A stretch of DNA of 64,000 nucleotides from Sphaerisporangium siamense (GTDB lineage: Bacteria; Actinomycetota; Actinomycetes; Streptosporangiales; Streptosporangiaceae), in NCBI RefSeq assembly GCF_014205275.1, contig NZ_JACHND010000001.1, positions 3,658,001-3,722,000 on the forward strand, given 5' to 3'. Each line of letters opens with the position of its first letter. Within the stretch, counting starts at the first letter, position 1. The position numbers and the translations under genes were made by a program. The notes under the pieces were generated by a model. That model saw only the letters and a program-made list of their open reading frames with translations. It was not told where the DNA came from and did no database searches. Shown here piece after piece: positions 25,934-33,999 of the stretch.

Positions 25934-28036
25934 TCACCCCGATGGTTCGTCGTCGCCGAGCAGGTGGGCGTGCGCGCCGAGCTCGGAGGGACGCAGCAGC
26001 CGGGCCTCGCGCTGGAACTGCCGGGCGACGCCCCGGACGACGTGCCGCATGGCGATCACCGGGCTGTCGCCGTCGGCCGCGGCGAGCGCGGCGGTGCGGG
26101 CGGCGGCGCCGATGCCCGCGCCCGTCATGTCCAGGCGGCACAGCGCCTCCAGGTCCACATCGGCGCCGAGCGGCGCCTCCTCGGGGAAGGCCAGCCGCCA
26201 CAGCCTGCGCCGCTCGGCCGCGCCCGGCCGGGGGAAGTGGACCACGAAGTGGAAGCGGCGGGTGAAGGCCGGGTCGATGTTCTCCTTGAGGTTGCTCGTC
26301 AGGATCACCAGGCCGTCGCTGGCCTCCAGGCGTTGCAGCAGGTACCCGACCTCCAGGTTGGCGTAGCGGTCGGTGCCGTGGCGGACCTCGCCGCGCTTGC
26401 CGAACAGGGCGTCGGCCTCGTCGAACAGCAGCACCGCGTGGCTCTCCTCCGCCTGACGGAACGCGGCCTCCATGTTCTTCTCCGTCTCGCCCACCCACTT
26501 CGAGACGACCTGCGCCAGATCGACCTTCAGCAGCTCCAGCCCGAGCATGCCGGTGACGATCTCGGCGGACATCGTCTTGCCCGTCCCCGGCTCGCCGGTG
26601 AACAGCGCCTTCACCCCGCCGTTCCCCGAACGCCGCCCGAAGCCCCAGGTCTCGGCGACACGCGGCCAGGCGCGGAACGCCGACACCATCTCCAGGATCT
26701 GCCGGAGCTGACCGTCGGGCAGCACCAGGTCGTCGATCGTCCTGCGGGGCAGGATGGACCGCACGGCGCTGCCGTTGCGCCCGCGGGTCACGGTGGCGAT
26801 CGCGGGCTCGACGTGGTCGGCCACCGGCGCGGGCGGCCCGCCGCCCGCCAGGCGCGCCCCGGCGCCGGCGACCGAGGCCACGGCGCGCAGCTCGCCGCCG
26901 CTCATCCGGTACCGGACGGCCAGGTCCTCCAGCAGCGTCCCGTCCACCTGGGGGAGCGCCGCCGACCACATCGCGCGCCGGTCGCGCAGCCCCGGCGCGG
27001 GCACGGTCAGCTCGGCGTACGCCCGCGCGGCCAGCAGGCCCGCCGGCCGCCAGGGCTTCAGCCCCGTCAGGCACGCCGGGACCCGGGAGCGCAGCAGCGT
27101 CGCGCACACCGCGTCGGCCGTCCGCGGGTCGTCGTGCAGGTCGTCGGTGGAGATCCACAGCACCGCGTCCAGGGACGCGGCGGCGCGCACCCCCGCGGCC
27201 AGGTCGCCGCCGTCCGGAACCAGGGCGCGCAGCGGCCTGCCCGCCGCGTGCGCGAGAGCCTGGGCGACGTCGAGCCGATCGCCCGGCGGGCATCCCCACA
27301 GCCCCGCCAGGTCGATGTCCCCGGCGCCGAGGGCCCGGCCGAGCCGGGTGAGCCGGTCCGCCGCGGCCAGGTACGGCGGGACCGTTCGCGGTCCGGGGGC
27401 CACCTCGCCCGGGTCGTGGCCGAGCAGCCCGACGTCACCGCCCCAGCCCAGCAGGAACGCCAGCACGCCGGGCCCGAGCACCAGCTCCTGCGCCAGCTCC
27501 ACCGGGGCCTCGCCGTGCGCGCGCAGCAGGCCGAAACGGCGCAGCGGCCCGTCGGGGCCGAGGGCCCGGCGGCGGGCCAGCCGCGCCGCCGGGGTCGCGC
27601 CGCCGACCGTCACCAGCAGCTCGACGCACGGGAGCCGCCGGTTCAGGTTGTCCACGACGTAGGCGTAGATCCGCTCGTAGGCGCGGTCCAGCTCGGGCGC
27701 GGCGACCAGCACCAGCGCGTCCTGGTCGGCGCGCGTCAGGCCGAACCGGGTGGCGAGCGCGTCCAGGGGCAGCGTCACGCCCTCGGCGGCGGCGCGGCGC
27801 CGCAGGTCGCGCTCGGCGTCCGGCTCCTGCTCCGGCGGGGGGCCGGGCGCCGTCATGGCGGCGGCGAACGCGTCCACCTCGTCCAGCAGCACGCCGACCT
27901 GCTCGTCGGTCACGCAGAACGGGGTCAGGTCCGGCCGGGTCAGCAGGGCGGCGGCCCGCGCCTGGCGTCCGACCGCCTCGCGCAGCGCCTCGTGCAGGCA
28001 TTCCAGCCGGATCCGCAGATGTTCCAGCGCGCTCAT
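25934..28036 (-). CDS. eCIS AAA+ ATPase (Afp15-like)
   Basis: 700-aa protein whose C-terminal half is a classic AAA+ module: Walker A GEPGTGKT near residue 480, Walker B VLLFDEADALFGKRG near 530 and an arginine finger in DPAFTRRFHF. The N-terminal half includes a degenerate ATPase-like segment. AAA+ proteins of this type are a hallmark of contractile injection loci and are thought to act in assembly or sheath recycling. It follows the tape-measure-family gene by 6 bp. Confidence 0.93.
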   Translation of the reverse strand: MSALEHLRIRLECLHEALREAVGRQARAAALLTRPDLTPFCVTDEQVGVLLDEVDAFAAAMTAPGPPPEQEPDAERDLRRRAAAEGVTLPLDALATRFGLTRADQDALVLVAAPELDRAYERIYAYVVDNLNRRLPCVELLVTVGGATPAARLARRRALGPDGPLRRFGLLRAHGEAPVELAQELVLGPGVLAFLLGWGGDVGLLGHDPGEVAPGPRTVPPYLAAADRLTRLGRALGAGDIDLAGLWGCPPGDRLDVAQALAHAAGRPLRALVPDGGDLAAGVRAAASLDAVLWISTDDLHDDPRTADAVCATLLRSRVPACLTGLKPWRPAGLLAARAYAELTVPAPGLRDRRAMWSAALPQVDGTLLEDLAVRYRMSGGELRAVASVAGAGARLAGGGPPAPVADHVEPAIATVTRGRNGSAVRSILPRRTIDDLVLPDGQLRQILEMVSAFRAWPRVAETWGFGRRSGNGGVKALFTGEPGTGKTMSAEIVTGMLGLELLKVDLAQVVSKWVGETEKNMEAAFRQAEESHAVLLFDEADALFGKRGEVRHGTDRYANLEVGYLLQRLEASDGLVILTSNLKENIDPAFTRRFHFVVHFPRPGAAERRRLWRLAFPEEAPLGADVDLEALCRLDMTGAGIGAAARTAALAAADGDSPVIAMRHVVRGVARQFQREARLLRPSELGAHAHLLGDDEPSG

Positions 28037-28042
28037 GGCATC

Positions 28043-29920
28043 TCACCCACCGGAGAAGGTCAGGGTCCGTCCGCCCAGCCACACCACGCCGGGGACGTCG
28101 GCCAGCAGGCCGGCGCGCAGCAGGTCGGCGTGGCGGCGGCCCAGCGGGACGCGCACCCGCACGGCGTCCCGCTCGAAGCGGACCGTGGCGTCGAGGTCGG
28201 CGAACCGGGTCAGCGCCACCACGGGATCGGGCGTCTCCCGGTCGCGCCACAGCATCCACGCGATCGTCGCCAGGCCGAGCCCCGCGGCCAGCGTGACCGT
28301 GCGCTCCAGGTCGTCGCGGGCGGCGAGCGGCGCGGCCCGGCGTTCGGCGACCAGGGCGCGGACGAGCCCGCCGAGGCGTCCGGCGTGGCCGGGCAGCTCG
28401 GTGGCGAGCCGCGGCTCGACCCGCGCGCCCTCGGCGGCCCAGACCGGGGCGCGCCACGGCAGCCGCGTCACCGGGTCGCCGCGCAGCGGCCGCAGGGCCG
28501 TCACGAACGGCACGCCCGCCTCGGCCAGGTCGCGCAGGCAGCCCGGCGGCAGCGGACCCTCGCACACCAGCATCGGCGGCCGTCCGCACGCCCGCCAGTG
28601 CGGCACCAGGCCGGACGCCTCCTCCGCCCACGCCACCGGGAACAGGCCCCGCGCGTCCACCAGCAGCAGGCCGCCCGCCGCGCCGGTGACCAGGAGCGGG
28701 TCCGCGGCGTCGTGGCCGCGGGACACCGCGAGCGCGAGGACGCCGTCCAGCACGGGGAGTGCGGGGCGCAGGCGGCGGGCGGCGGCGGTCAGCTCCCCCT
28801 CGGGGACGGGCGGGGCGAGCCCGGCGAACGCGGCGGCGGCCACGGTGTCGCGCTCGGCCCGCCGCCAGCCCCGCTCGGTCACGCCGAGCACCTTGTACGC
28901 CAGGGCGGCGGCGAGGAGGGGGGCGTCGTCGGCCAGGTCCAGCCCGGCCAGGGCGGGGCCGATCGCGTCGAGGAGGCCGACCCGGGCCAGCGGCCCGGCG
29001 AGCAGGAAGGGCAACGCCGACCACACCCGCGCCTCGCCGGACGCCCCCGCGCGAACCTGCCCGGGACGCGGACGGTCCAGGCTTTCCGAGGGCGGGCCCG
29101 TCATCGACGCCACCAGCCGGGCGGTCTCCCCGGGCCCCACTCGCGTGACGAGCCCGGTGAACAGGGCGGCCAGAGACGCGACGACCTCCTCGGGGTCGCC
29201 GGACGGGAGCGTCGCGTCCGGCAGGGACCGGGCGAGCCGCGCCGGGTCCGTGCGCAGGGCCAGCTCGGCGAACACCCGCCCGGCCACGGGGGAGGAGGCG
29301 GCGTCCGCGTCGCCGAGCAGCGCCAGCAGGTAGGCCCGCACCGAATCGTCGGGCAACAGCGCCAGCAGCGGGCCGAGCTCGCCCCGCTCGGCCAGTTCGG
29401 CGAACAGCGTGACGGCGGCCTCCTCTGGCGGGGCGTGTGTGGCGGACCCGGCGGACGGCCCCGGGAACGATTCCGCGAAGGACTCCCCGAAGGACTCGCG
29501 GAAGGTCTCCGCGAGCGCGTCCGCGGACGCTCCCGCGCGCGGCCCGGTGGACGTCCCGCCAGGGAGCGGGTCGCCCGGCGGGGTGACCACCATGCCGGTG
29601 GCGGCCGTCGTGGGCCACCGTCCCGGCCGCACCGTGATGACGACCGGCTCGGTGATCTCCACGTCCGGGCCGTCCCCGGCCAGGTACTCGGCGAAGTGCT
29701 CGGCGAGCACGCCGGGCAGCGCGTCCACGACCCGCCCGGCCAGCGCCCCCGGCTCCGGCCCCCAACTCCACCCCCCACGCCGCACCACCGTCACCGTGCA
29801 CCGCCCCACCACGACCTCCTCCGACTCCCCGGCACCCCCGGACTCCCCGGCGTCCCCTGGGTGCCCGGCGTGCGGGCCGATCCCGGCGCCCGCCCATTCC
29901 GGCGCGGCGGGCGCGGTCAC
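28043..29920 (-). CDS. Contractile injection system tape-measure-family protein
   Basis: 625 aa, matching the general pattern of the CIS_TMP family found beside the AAA+ gene in eCIS loci: VVVGRCTVTVVRRGGW near the start, Ala/Leu-rich helical repeats (LAALFTGLVTRVG, EAAVTLFAELAERGELGPL) and a C-terminal ERAVTLAAGL-like helical block. GTG 29920 is preferred because GGGGAGG lies upstream and it is the last step of the 41-bp start ladder described separately; a longer frame to 29992 runs through that ladder. It is believed to set tube length or template assembly. Confidence 0.8.
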   Translation of the reverse strand: MTAPAAPEWAGAGIGPHAGHPGDAGESGGAGESEEVVVGRCTVTVVRRGGWSWGPEPGALAGRVVDALPGVLAEHFAEYLAGDGPDVEITEPVVITVRPGRWPTTAATGMVVTPPGDPLPGGTSTGPRAGASADALAETFRESFGESFAESFPGPSAGSATHAPPEEAAVTLFAELAERGELGPLLALLPDDSVRAYLLALLGDADAASSPVAGRVFAELALRTDPARLARSLPDATLPSGDPEEVVASLAALFTGLVTRVGPGETARLVASMTGPPSESLDRPRPGQVRAGASGEARVWSALPFLLAGPLARVGLLDAIGPALAGLDLADDAPLLAAALAYKVLGVTERGWRRAERDTVAAAAFAGLAPPVPEGELTAAARRLRPALPVLDGVLALAVSRGHDAADPLLVTGAAGGLLLVDARGLFPVAWAEEASGLVPHWRACGRPPMLVCEGPLPPGCLRDLAEAGVPFVTALRPLRGDPVTRLPWRAPVWAAEGARVEPRLATELPGHAGRLGGLVRALVAERRAAPLAARDDLERTVTLAAGLGLATIAWMLWRDRETPDPVVALTRFADLDATVRFERDAVRVRVPLGRRHADLLRAGLLADVPGVVWLGGRTLTFSGG

Positions 29921-30135
29921 GGCGCCTCCCCAGGCGTCTCCAGTGCGGCGCGAAGGGTCACGATGTGTTCTCCGGTGTCTCCGACGCGGCATGAAGGGTC
30001 ACGGCGTGTTCTCCGGTCTCTTCGGTGCGGCGCGAAGGGTCACCGGGAGTTCTCCGGTGTCCGGTTGCGGCGTGAAAGGTCACGACGTGTGCTCCGTGTC
30101 GCCGGTCGCGGTGGGCGGGATCACGGCGTCTCCTT
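29917..30135 (-). repeat. 41-bp tandem repeat array forming a ladder of minicistrons (array C)
   Basis: Six GTG codons occur on the minus strand at 30124, 30083, 30043, 30002, 29961 and 29920, spaced 41, 40, 41, 41 and 41 nt. The last is the tape-measure-family start. Each repeat reads about GTGACCCTTCGCGCCGC, then a GGAGAA ribosome-site-like segment, then the next GTG. Four intact 14-codon ORFs result (30080-30124, 29999-30043, 29958-30002, 29917-29961), each ending TGA inside the next GTGA. Peptides include MIPPTATGDTEHTS, MTLRAAPKRPENTP, MTLHAASETPENTS and MTLRAALETPGEAP. The 40-nt unit shifts frame and makes a 41-aa ORF from 30083. Confidence 0.8.
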
Positions 30136-30161
30136 CGGGGGCTCGTGCGCGGTGGGGGCGG

Positions 30162-30689
30162 TTACGGGACGTTCAGCTTCTCCAGGCGGCCCGTGTTCCC
30201 GGCGACCAGGACCAGCACGCCGTGCGGCCCGGCGTCGAGCGCGACCGGGAGCTCCGCCTTGTCGCCGCCCGGCGGGATCTCGCCACTGGCGACGTGCGTT
30301 TCGCTGCCGTCGGAGAGGAGGGCCAGCACAGGGGTGAGGCGGGTGGCCGGGACCGGCAGGGTGACCGTGAGCCTGTCCTTCGCCAGGCTCAGCGGCGTCG
30401 TCCACGGCGCCAGCCGCGCCAGGGCGGGCTTGGGCCTGCCGCCGGAGGTCAGCTCGACCCCGAACGCCAGCGGGTCGTCGAAGACCCCGGGCTCGTCGTC
30501 GGCGGGCGCGAGGGCGAGCCGCCTGGCACTCAGGGGAAGGGGCGCGACCCTGCCCTCGCCGAGCGGGACGCGCAGCGACAGCTCGGCCCCCACGACCGCC
30601 CCCAGGTCGGCGGCCACGCCCGCGCCGGTCAGCGCGAGCGCACCGACGACGTGCCCGCTGTCGGCCACGTACACCACGGAAAGAGCCAC
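30162..30689 (-). CDS. Small eCIS operon protein of unknown function
   Basis: 175 aa, predicted all-beta (LSVVYVADSGHVVGALALTG, LSLRVPLGEG, LPVPATRLTPVLALLSDGS, HGVLVLVAGNTGRLEKLNVP). It has no signal peptide or membrane helix. The GTG start at 30689 is the end of a 47-bp start ladder, and its 3' side is followed by a second ladder, so it is bracketed by minicistron arrays. It lies between the FxGQ trio and the tape-measure-family gene. Its role in the particle is unknown; an accessory baseplate or fibre-binding protein is possible. Confidence 0.75.
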   Translation of the reverse strand: MALSVVYVADSGHVVGALALTGAGVAADLGAVVGAELSLRVPLGEGRVAPLPLSARRLALAPADDEPGVFDDPLAFGVELTSGGRPKPALARLAPWTTPLSLAKDRLTVTLPVPATRLTPVLALLSDGSETHVASGEIPPGGDKAELPVALDAGPHGVLVLVAGNTGRLEKLNVP

Positions 30690-30890
30690 GCTCAGCCGCC
30701 TCCGTTCATCGCCACGTACACCACGGGAAGAGTCATCGTCAGCCGCCTCCCATCCGTGGTCGAGCCGACCGCGAGAAGGTCATCGGCGGCCGCCTCCCCT
30801 CGTCGCCGCGTCCACCGCGGAAGGGGTCATGGTCAGCCGCCCTCCGTTCGTCGTCGTGGGGCACTGTGGAGAGGATCATCGTCAGCCGCC
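30690..30890 (-). repeat. 47-bp tandem repeat array forming a ladder of minicistrons (array B)
   Basis: Minus-strand ATGs at 30879, 30830, 30783 and 30736 and the gene start GTG at 30689 are spaced 49, 47, 47 and 47 nt. Each unit ends in GGAGGCGGCTGA, which is at once an SD sequence and the GGG-stop end of an ORF, and is followed by CGATG or a similar start. ORFs: 30692-30736 (MTLPVVYVAMNGGG), 30739-30783 (MTFSRSARPRMGGG), 30780-30830 (16 aa) and a frame-shifted 46-aa ORF from 30879. The first mimics the start of the downstream gene (MALSVVYVADSG) and the end of the upstream one (TAANGGG). Confidence 0.8.
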
Positions 30891-32021
30891 CCCGTTCGCG
30901 GCGGTGACGGCTGCAAGGAGCAGGAAGTCGACCGCGCCGGGGCGGTCTTGGACTTCTACCGGGGAGGCCAGGGGGTCGAAGACCCGTATCCGGCAGCGGA
31001 CCCGGCGGTCGGCGTCCACCGTGGCCTCCACCGTGCTGTGCAGGGCCGAGTCCGACCGGGTGGCCGGCGCCCGGGGGGTGAGGTGGACGTGCAGGACGAC
31101 GCGGCCGTCGGTCACCTGCTCGGGGGTGACCCCGGCGGGCAGCGGCAGCAGCGTCCCGTCGGTCGCCGTCCCGGACTGGACGAGCACGCTGCCCACCGAG
31201 ATCCCACCGGAGAAGCTCCCCTGGATGCTCAGGTTCCCGTTGGCCGCCACGGTCATCAGCGGGTCGACCGTCCCGTTGCCCTGGTACAGGCCGAACACCA
31301 GGCTCGGCGGGTCGCCGCCGGACAGCACCAGCGCCGGGCGGCCCTCCCGCGCGGCCGGGCCGGTCCGCAGGGTGAGCGCGCCGGCCCGCGCCGACACGGT
31401 GTCGGCGCGGACGCCCGCGTAGCGCCGCGCCACCCCGCGCGCCGCGGCCTCGACGCCGGCGAAGTGGCCGTCGGTCCACCGGACGTACCCGAGCAGCACG
31501 AGCCAGCGGACGGGCGGGTCGGCGGGCGCGGCCCCGACCTCGGGCGGACGCTGGTCGGCGACCAGCCGCTCGTCCCCGAGCCGGCCGAACAGGATCTGGT
31601 AGGTCTCCTCGACCCGGGTCCGCCCGGCCGTCCCGCCGCACGAGCCCGCGACCGGCGACCGGGACGGTTCGCGCTCGGCGGAGGTGAGGAACACCGGGTA
31701 CGGCTCGCCGGTCGGCAGGTCGGCCCCGTTGACGTCCTCGAAGTCGCTCTCGCGCAGCACCACGGGCTCGGTGACGACGATCTCGCGCCCGGTCCCGTCG
31801 ACGGCCATGCCCGCCGCCAGGCTCACCTCGACGTAACGGGTGCCGCTCAGCGGGTCGGCGCGGGGCGCGGTGACCAGCTCCAGCCCTTCGGCGATGCCCC
31901 ATTCGTGCAGGTAGCGCGCCTGGCGCGCGGCGGCGCCGCGGGCGTGCGCGACCGTGGCGGACAGGTCGGCGGCGGCCAGCACCTGGCCCTCGTGGAACTC
32001 GGGCCGCAGCGGGCCGCTCAC
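30882..32021 (-). CDS. eCIS-associated FxGQ protein 1
   Basis: 379 aa. Near the N-terminus is FHEGQVLAAADL (F9-G12-Q13), then WGIAEGLEL, then AAGMAVDGTGREIVV. These three motifs recur in the next two genes upstream. The middle contains beta-rich segments (GNLSIQGSFSGGISVGSVLV) like a phage fibre or neck domain. It overlaps protein 2 by ATGA (32018-32021). Its last codons (TAANGGG) are the source of array B. Probably a baseplate-decorating or fibre-attachment protein (inference); no enzyme motif seen. Confidence 0.75.
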   Translation of the reverse strand: MSGPLRPEFHEGQVLAAADLSATVAHARGAAARQARYLHEWGIAEGLELVTAPRADPLSGTRYVEVSLAAGMAVDGTGREIVVTEPVVLRESDFEDVNGADLPTGEPYPVFLTSAEREPSRSPVAGSCGGTAGRTRVEETYQILFGRLGDERLVADQRPPEVGAAPADPPVRWLVLLGYVRWTDGHFAGVEAAARGVARRYAGVRADTVSARAGALTLRTGPAAREGRPALVLSGGDPPSLVFGLYQGNGTVDPLMTVAANGNLSIQGSFSGGISVGSVLVQSGTATDGTLLPLPAGVTPEQVTDGRVVLHVHLTPRAPATRSDSALHSTVEATVDADRRVRCRIRVFDPLASPVEVQDRPGAVDFLLLAAVTAANGGG

Positions 32022-33997
32022 GAGGAATCACCCGGCGACGGCTTCTGCGACCGCCCGGACCGCGGTCTGCGGGTCTGCGGGGACTCGCCTTCGCGGGTGC
32101 CGCCTTCCTGCGTGCCGGCCTCCAGCTCCTCAAGGCGCTGGCCGAGCCGTTCGGGAAGTCGCTCCCGCACGTCATCGACCTGCGACCGCGCCGTGCCGAG
32201 CTGGGCGCGCAGACCCTCAAGCGCCGAGGTCAGGTCCGCCACCTGGGCACGCAGGACGGAAAGCTCCCGCAGGCTGTCGGTGACCTCGCTCGGCGCGGTG
32301 TACACCTGCTCGTGGATCGCCTTGGGCGGCGTCTCGCCCGGCGCGGGGGTGAGCAGCAGGGTCAGCATCTCCTCCAGGTCGCCGGTGCGCGGCCGGTCGG
32401 CCAGCAGCCCCTCCGGGTACGGCCGCGGGATCGGGCCGTCCTTGGGCGGTTCCGGACGGCGCGGGCCGGGCGCCGGCGCGCAGCAGAGCCGTTCGGCCAG
32501 CTCGCGCAGCCGGTACAGCTTGGGCAGCCACTCGCCGTACGCCGACCCGCCCGGCAGCACCTGCGGCCGCGTCGCCGCGCAGACCCGGACGACGTCGCAG
32601 TCGTCCAGCTCCAGGCGGGCGAGCAGGACGTCGGTGCCGGCGCGGTCCGCGCACGGCGGGTTGAGGGTCGCGCAGGCGGCGTCGGTGAGGAAGCGGCGCA
32701 GCGCGGCGGTCAGCGCCGCCGTGGACTCGGCGATCCGCCGCAGCTCGGCGATGGTCAGCCGCTCCCCGTCGTCGCCGTCCTCCGGGCGCGGCATCAGGTG
32801 CGGCACCTCGATCGCGGAGGTCGTGGCGCGCAGCGAGCAGTCCGCCAGGCCGGGCGACTCCTCAAGCCGGCCGAGCAGCCACTCGCGGACCAGGCTGAGG
32901 TCGGCGCGGAACTCCACCTGCAACGCGTGGCTGAGCGGCGTGCCCTGCGCGAGCAGGCGGACCTCCAGCGGCGCGCCGGTGTCCGGCCGGTCGGGCGCGA
33001 CCCGGGCCGCGGTCTCGGCGACCACGGCGCGGGCGAGCGACCGGCGCAGCGGGTCGGGCCACACGGTCTCGGTGTCGGTCCCGGCCAGCCGCTCGCAGGA
33101 CCCCCGGAGTGTCTTGCGGGCGTCGCCGACGCCGCCGAGGTCCGGGTAGTCCTTCTTGAGCTGGCTCTGCCCGGCCTGGTCGTAGGTGTCGAACCGGGCG
33201 ATGGCACTGGCCAGCGCGCGCACGTGCTCGGTCATCTCGCGCGCCACCGGATCCGCCGGGGTCCCGTCGCCGCTCTGGCTCAGCCACGCCAGGCTGTCGG
33301 CGTACCGCTTGGCGTCGGAGGCGTCGAACAGGATGGCGCGGTCGGAGCCGAGCGCCGCGACGAACATGGCGTCGGCGTACCGGCCGAGCCGCGCGTCGCG
33401 GGCCCGCGCCCGCCCGGCCCTGTCCAGGCCGCCGAGGCTGGCCAGCAGCCGCGTGCCGGGGTTGTACCGGTGGTCCTCGAAGCCGTCCCGCTTGACCAGG
33501 AACCGGTAGCCCTCCTGGATCCGGGACGGCACGCAGCCGGGCGAGGGGCACGGCTCCTCGGTCGCGTACGGCGCCACCGGCTCGACGGACAGCTCCTCGT
33601 AGCGGACGAACAGCCCGTAGCGGCGGGCGCCGTCGCCGTCGCACGGGTCGCCGCAGTCCACGCCGAGGCCGCCGATCCGCAGCTCGCGCACCAGCGCCGG
33701 CACGTCCACCTTCTCGGCACAGGACAGGACGATGTCGTTGCCGGCGTGGTCCAGGGCGTGCCCGGGGCGCACCACGACGGTGCCGCCGCCGCACGGGTCG
33801 CAGCCGACCTCCAGGCCGCACACGACCCCAGGCCCGGACAGCGACCGGTTGTGCAGCCTGCTCTTGCCCGTCACGTACCGGACCAGCAGCTCCAGATCGT
33901 CCTCGGTGAGCAGTTGCCCGGCGAAGAAGCGCGGCCGGACGAAGGCCGGCGACCGGGTCGCCGTCCCTCCGCAGCCGCATCCGCAGGCTGTCGACAT
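32018..33997 (-). CDS. eCIS-associated FxGQ protein 2, Cys-rich
   Basis: 659 aa. It begins with a cysteine cluster (CGCGCGG), then FFAGQLLTEDDLELL (F25-G27-Q28), GPGVVCGLEV and RPGHALDHAGNDIVL. More Cys pairs follow (GCDPCGGG, CGDPCDGDG, CPSPGC), suggesting metal sites or disulfides. The second half is helical, ending in a coiled-coil-like segment (LRELSVLRAQVADLTSALE) that could trimerise, and a Ser/Arg-rich tail. Coupled by ATGA to protein 1 and 2 bp from protein 3. Likely a structural component of the injection particle. Confidence 0.75.
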   Translation of the reverse strand: MSTACGCGCGGTATRSPAFVRPRFFAGQLLTEDDLELLVRYVTGKSRLHNRSLSGPGVVCGLEVGCDPCGGGTVVVRPGHALDHAGNDIVLSCAEKVDVPALVRELRIGGLGVDCGDPCDGDGARRYGLFVRYEELSVEPVAPYATEEPCPSPGCVPSRIQEGYRFLVKRDGFEDHRYNPGTRLLASLGGLDRAGRARARDARLGRYADAMFVAALGSDRAILFDASDAKRYADSLAWLSQSGDGTPADPVAREMTEHVRALASAIARFDTYDQAGQSQLKKDYPDLGGVGDARKTLRGSCERLAGTDTETVWPDPLRRSLARAVVAETAARVAPDRPDTGAPLEVRLLAQGTPLSHALQVEFRADLSLVREWLLGRLEESPGLADCSLRATTSAIEVPHLMPRPEDGDDGERLTIAELRRIAESTAALTAALRRFLTDAACATLNPPCADRAGTDVLLARLELDDCDVVRVCAATRPQVLPGGSAYGEWLPKLYRLRELAERLCCAPAPGPRRPEPPKDGPIPRPYPEGLLADRPRTGDLEEMLTLLLTPAPGETPPKAIHEQVYTAPSEVTDSLRELSVLRAQVADLTSALEGLRAQLGTARSQVDDVRERLPERLGQRLEELEAGTQEGGTREGESPQTRRPRSGRSQKPSPGDSS

Positions 33998-33999
33998 CC

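Noticed and set aside
29917-30135. CRISPR array
   Set aside because: Repeats are contiguous 41-bp units without unique spacers, they sit in frame with a gene start and no cas genes are present.
25580-30337. Plus-strand open frame of about 1585 codons, and another at 29409-33149
   Set aside because: They lie antisense to well-supported eCIS genes, have Arg/Gly/Gln-rich composition typical of GC-rich shadow frames and show no domain or ribosome site.
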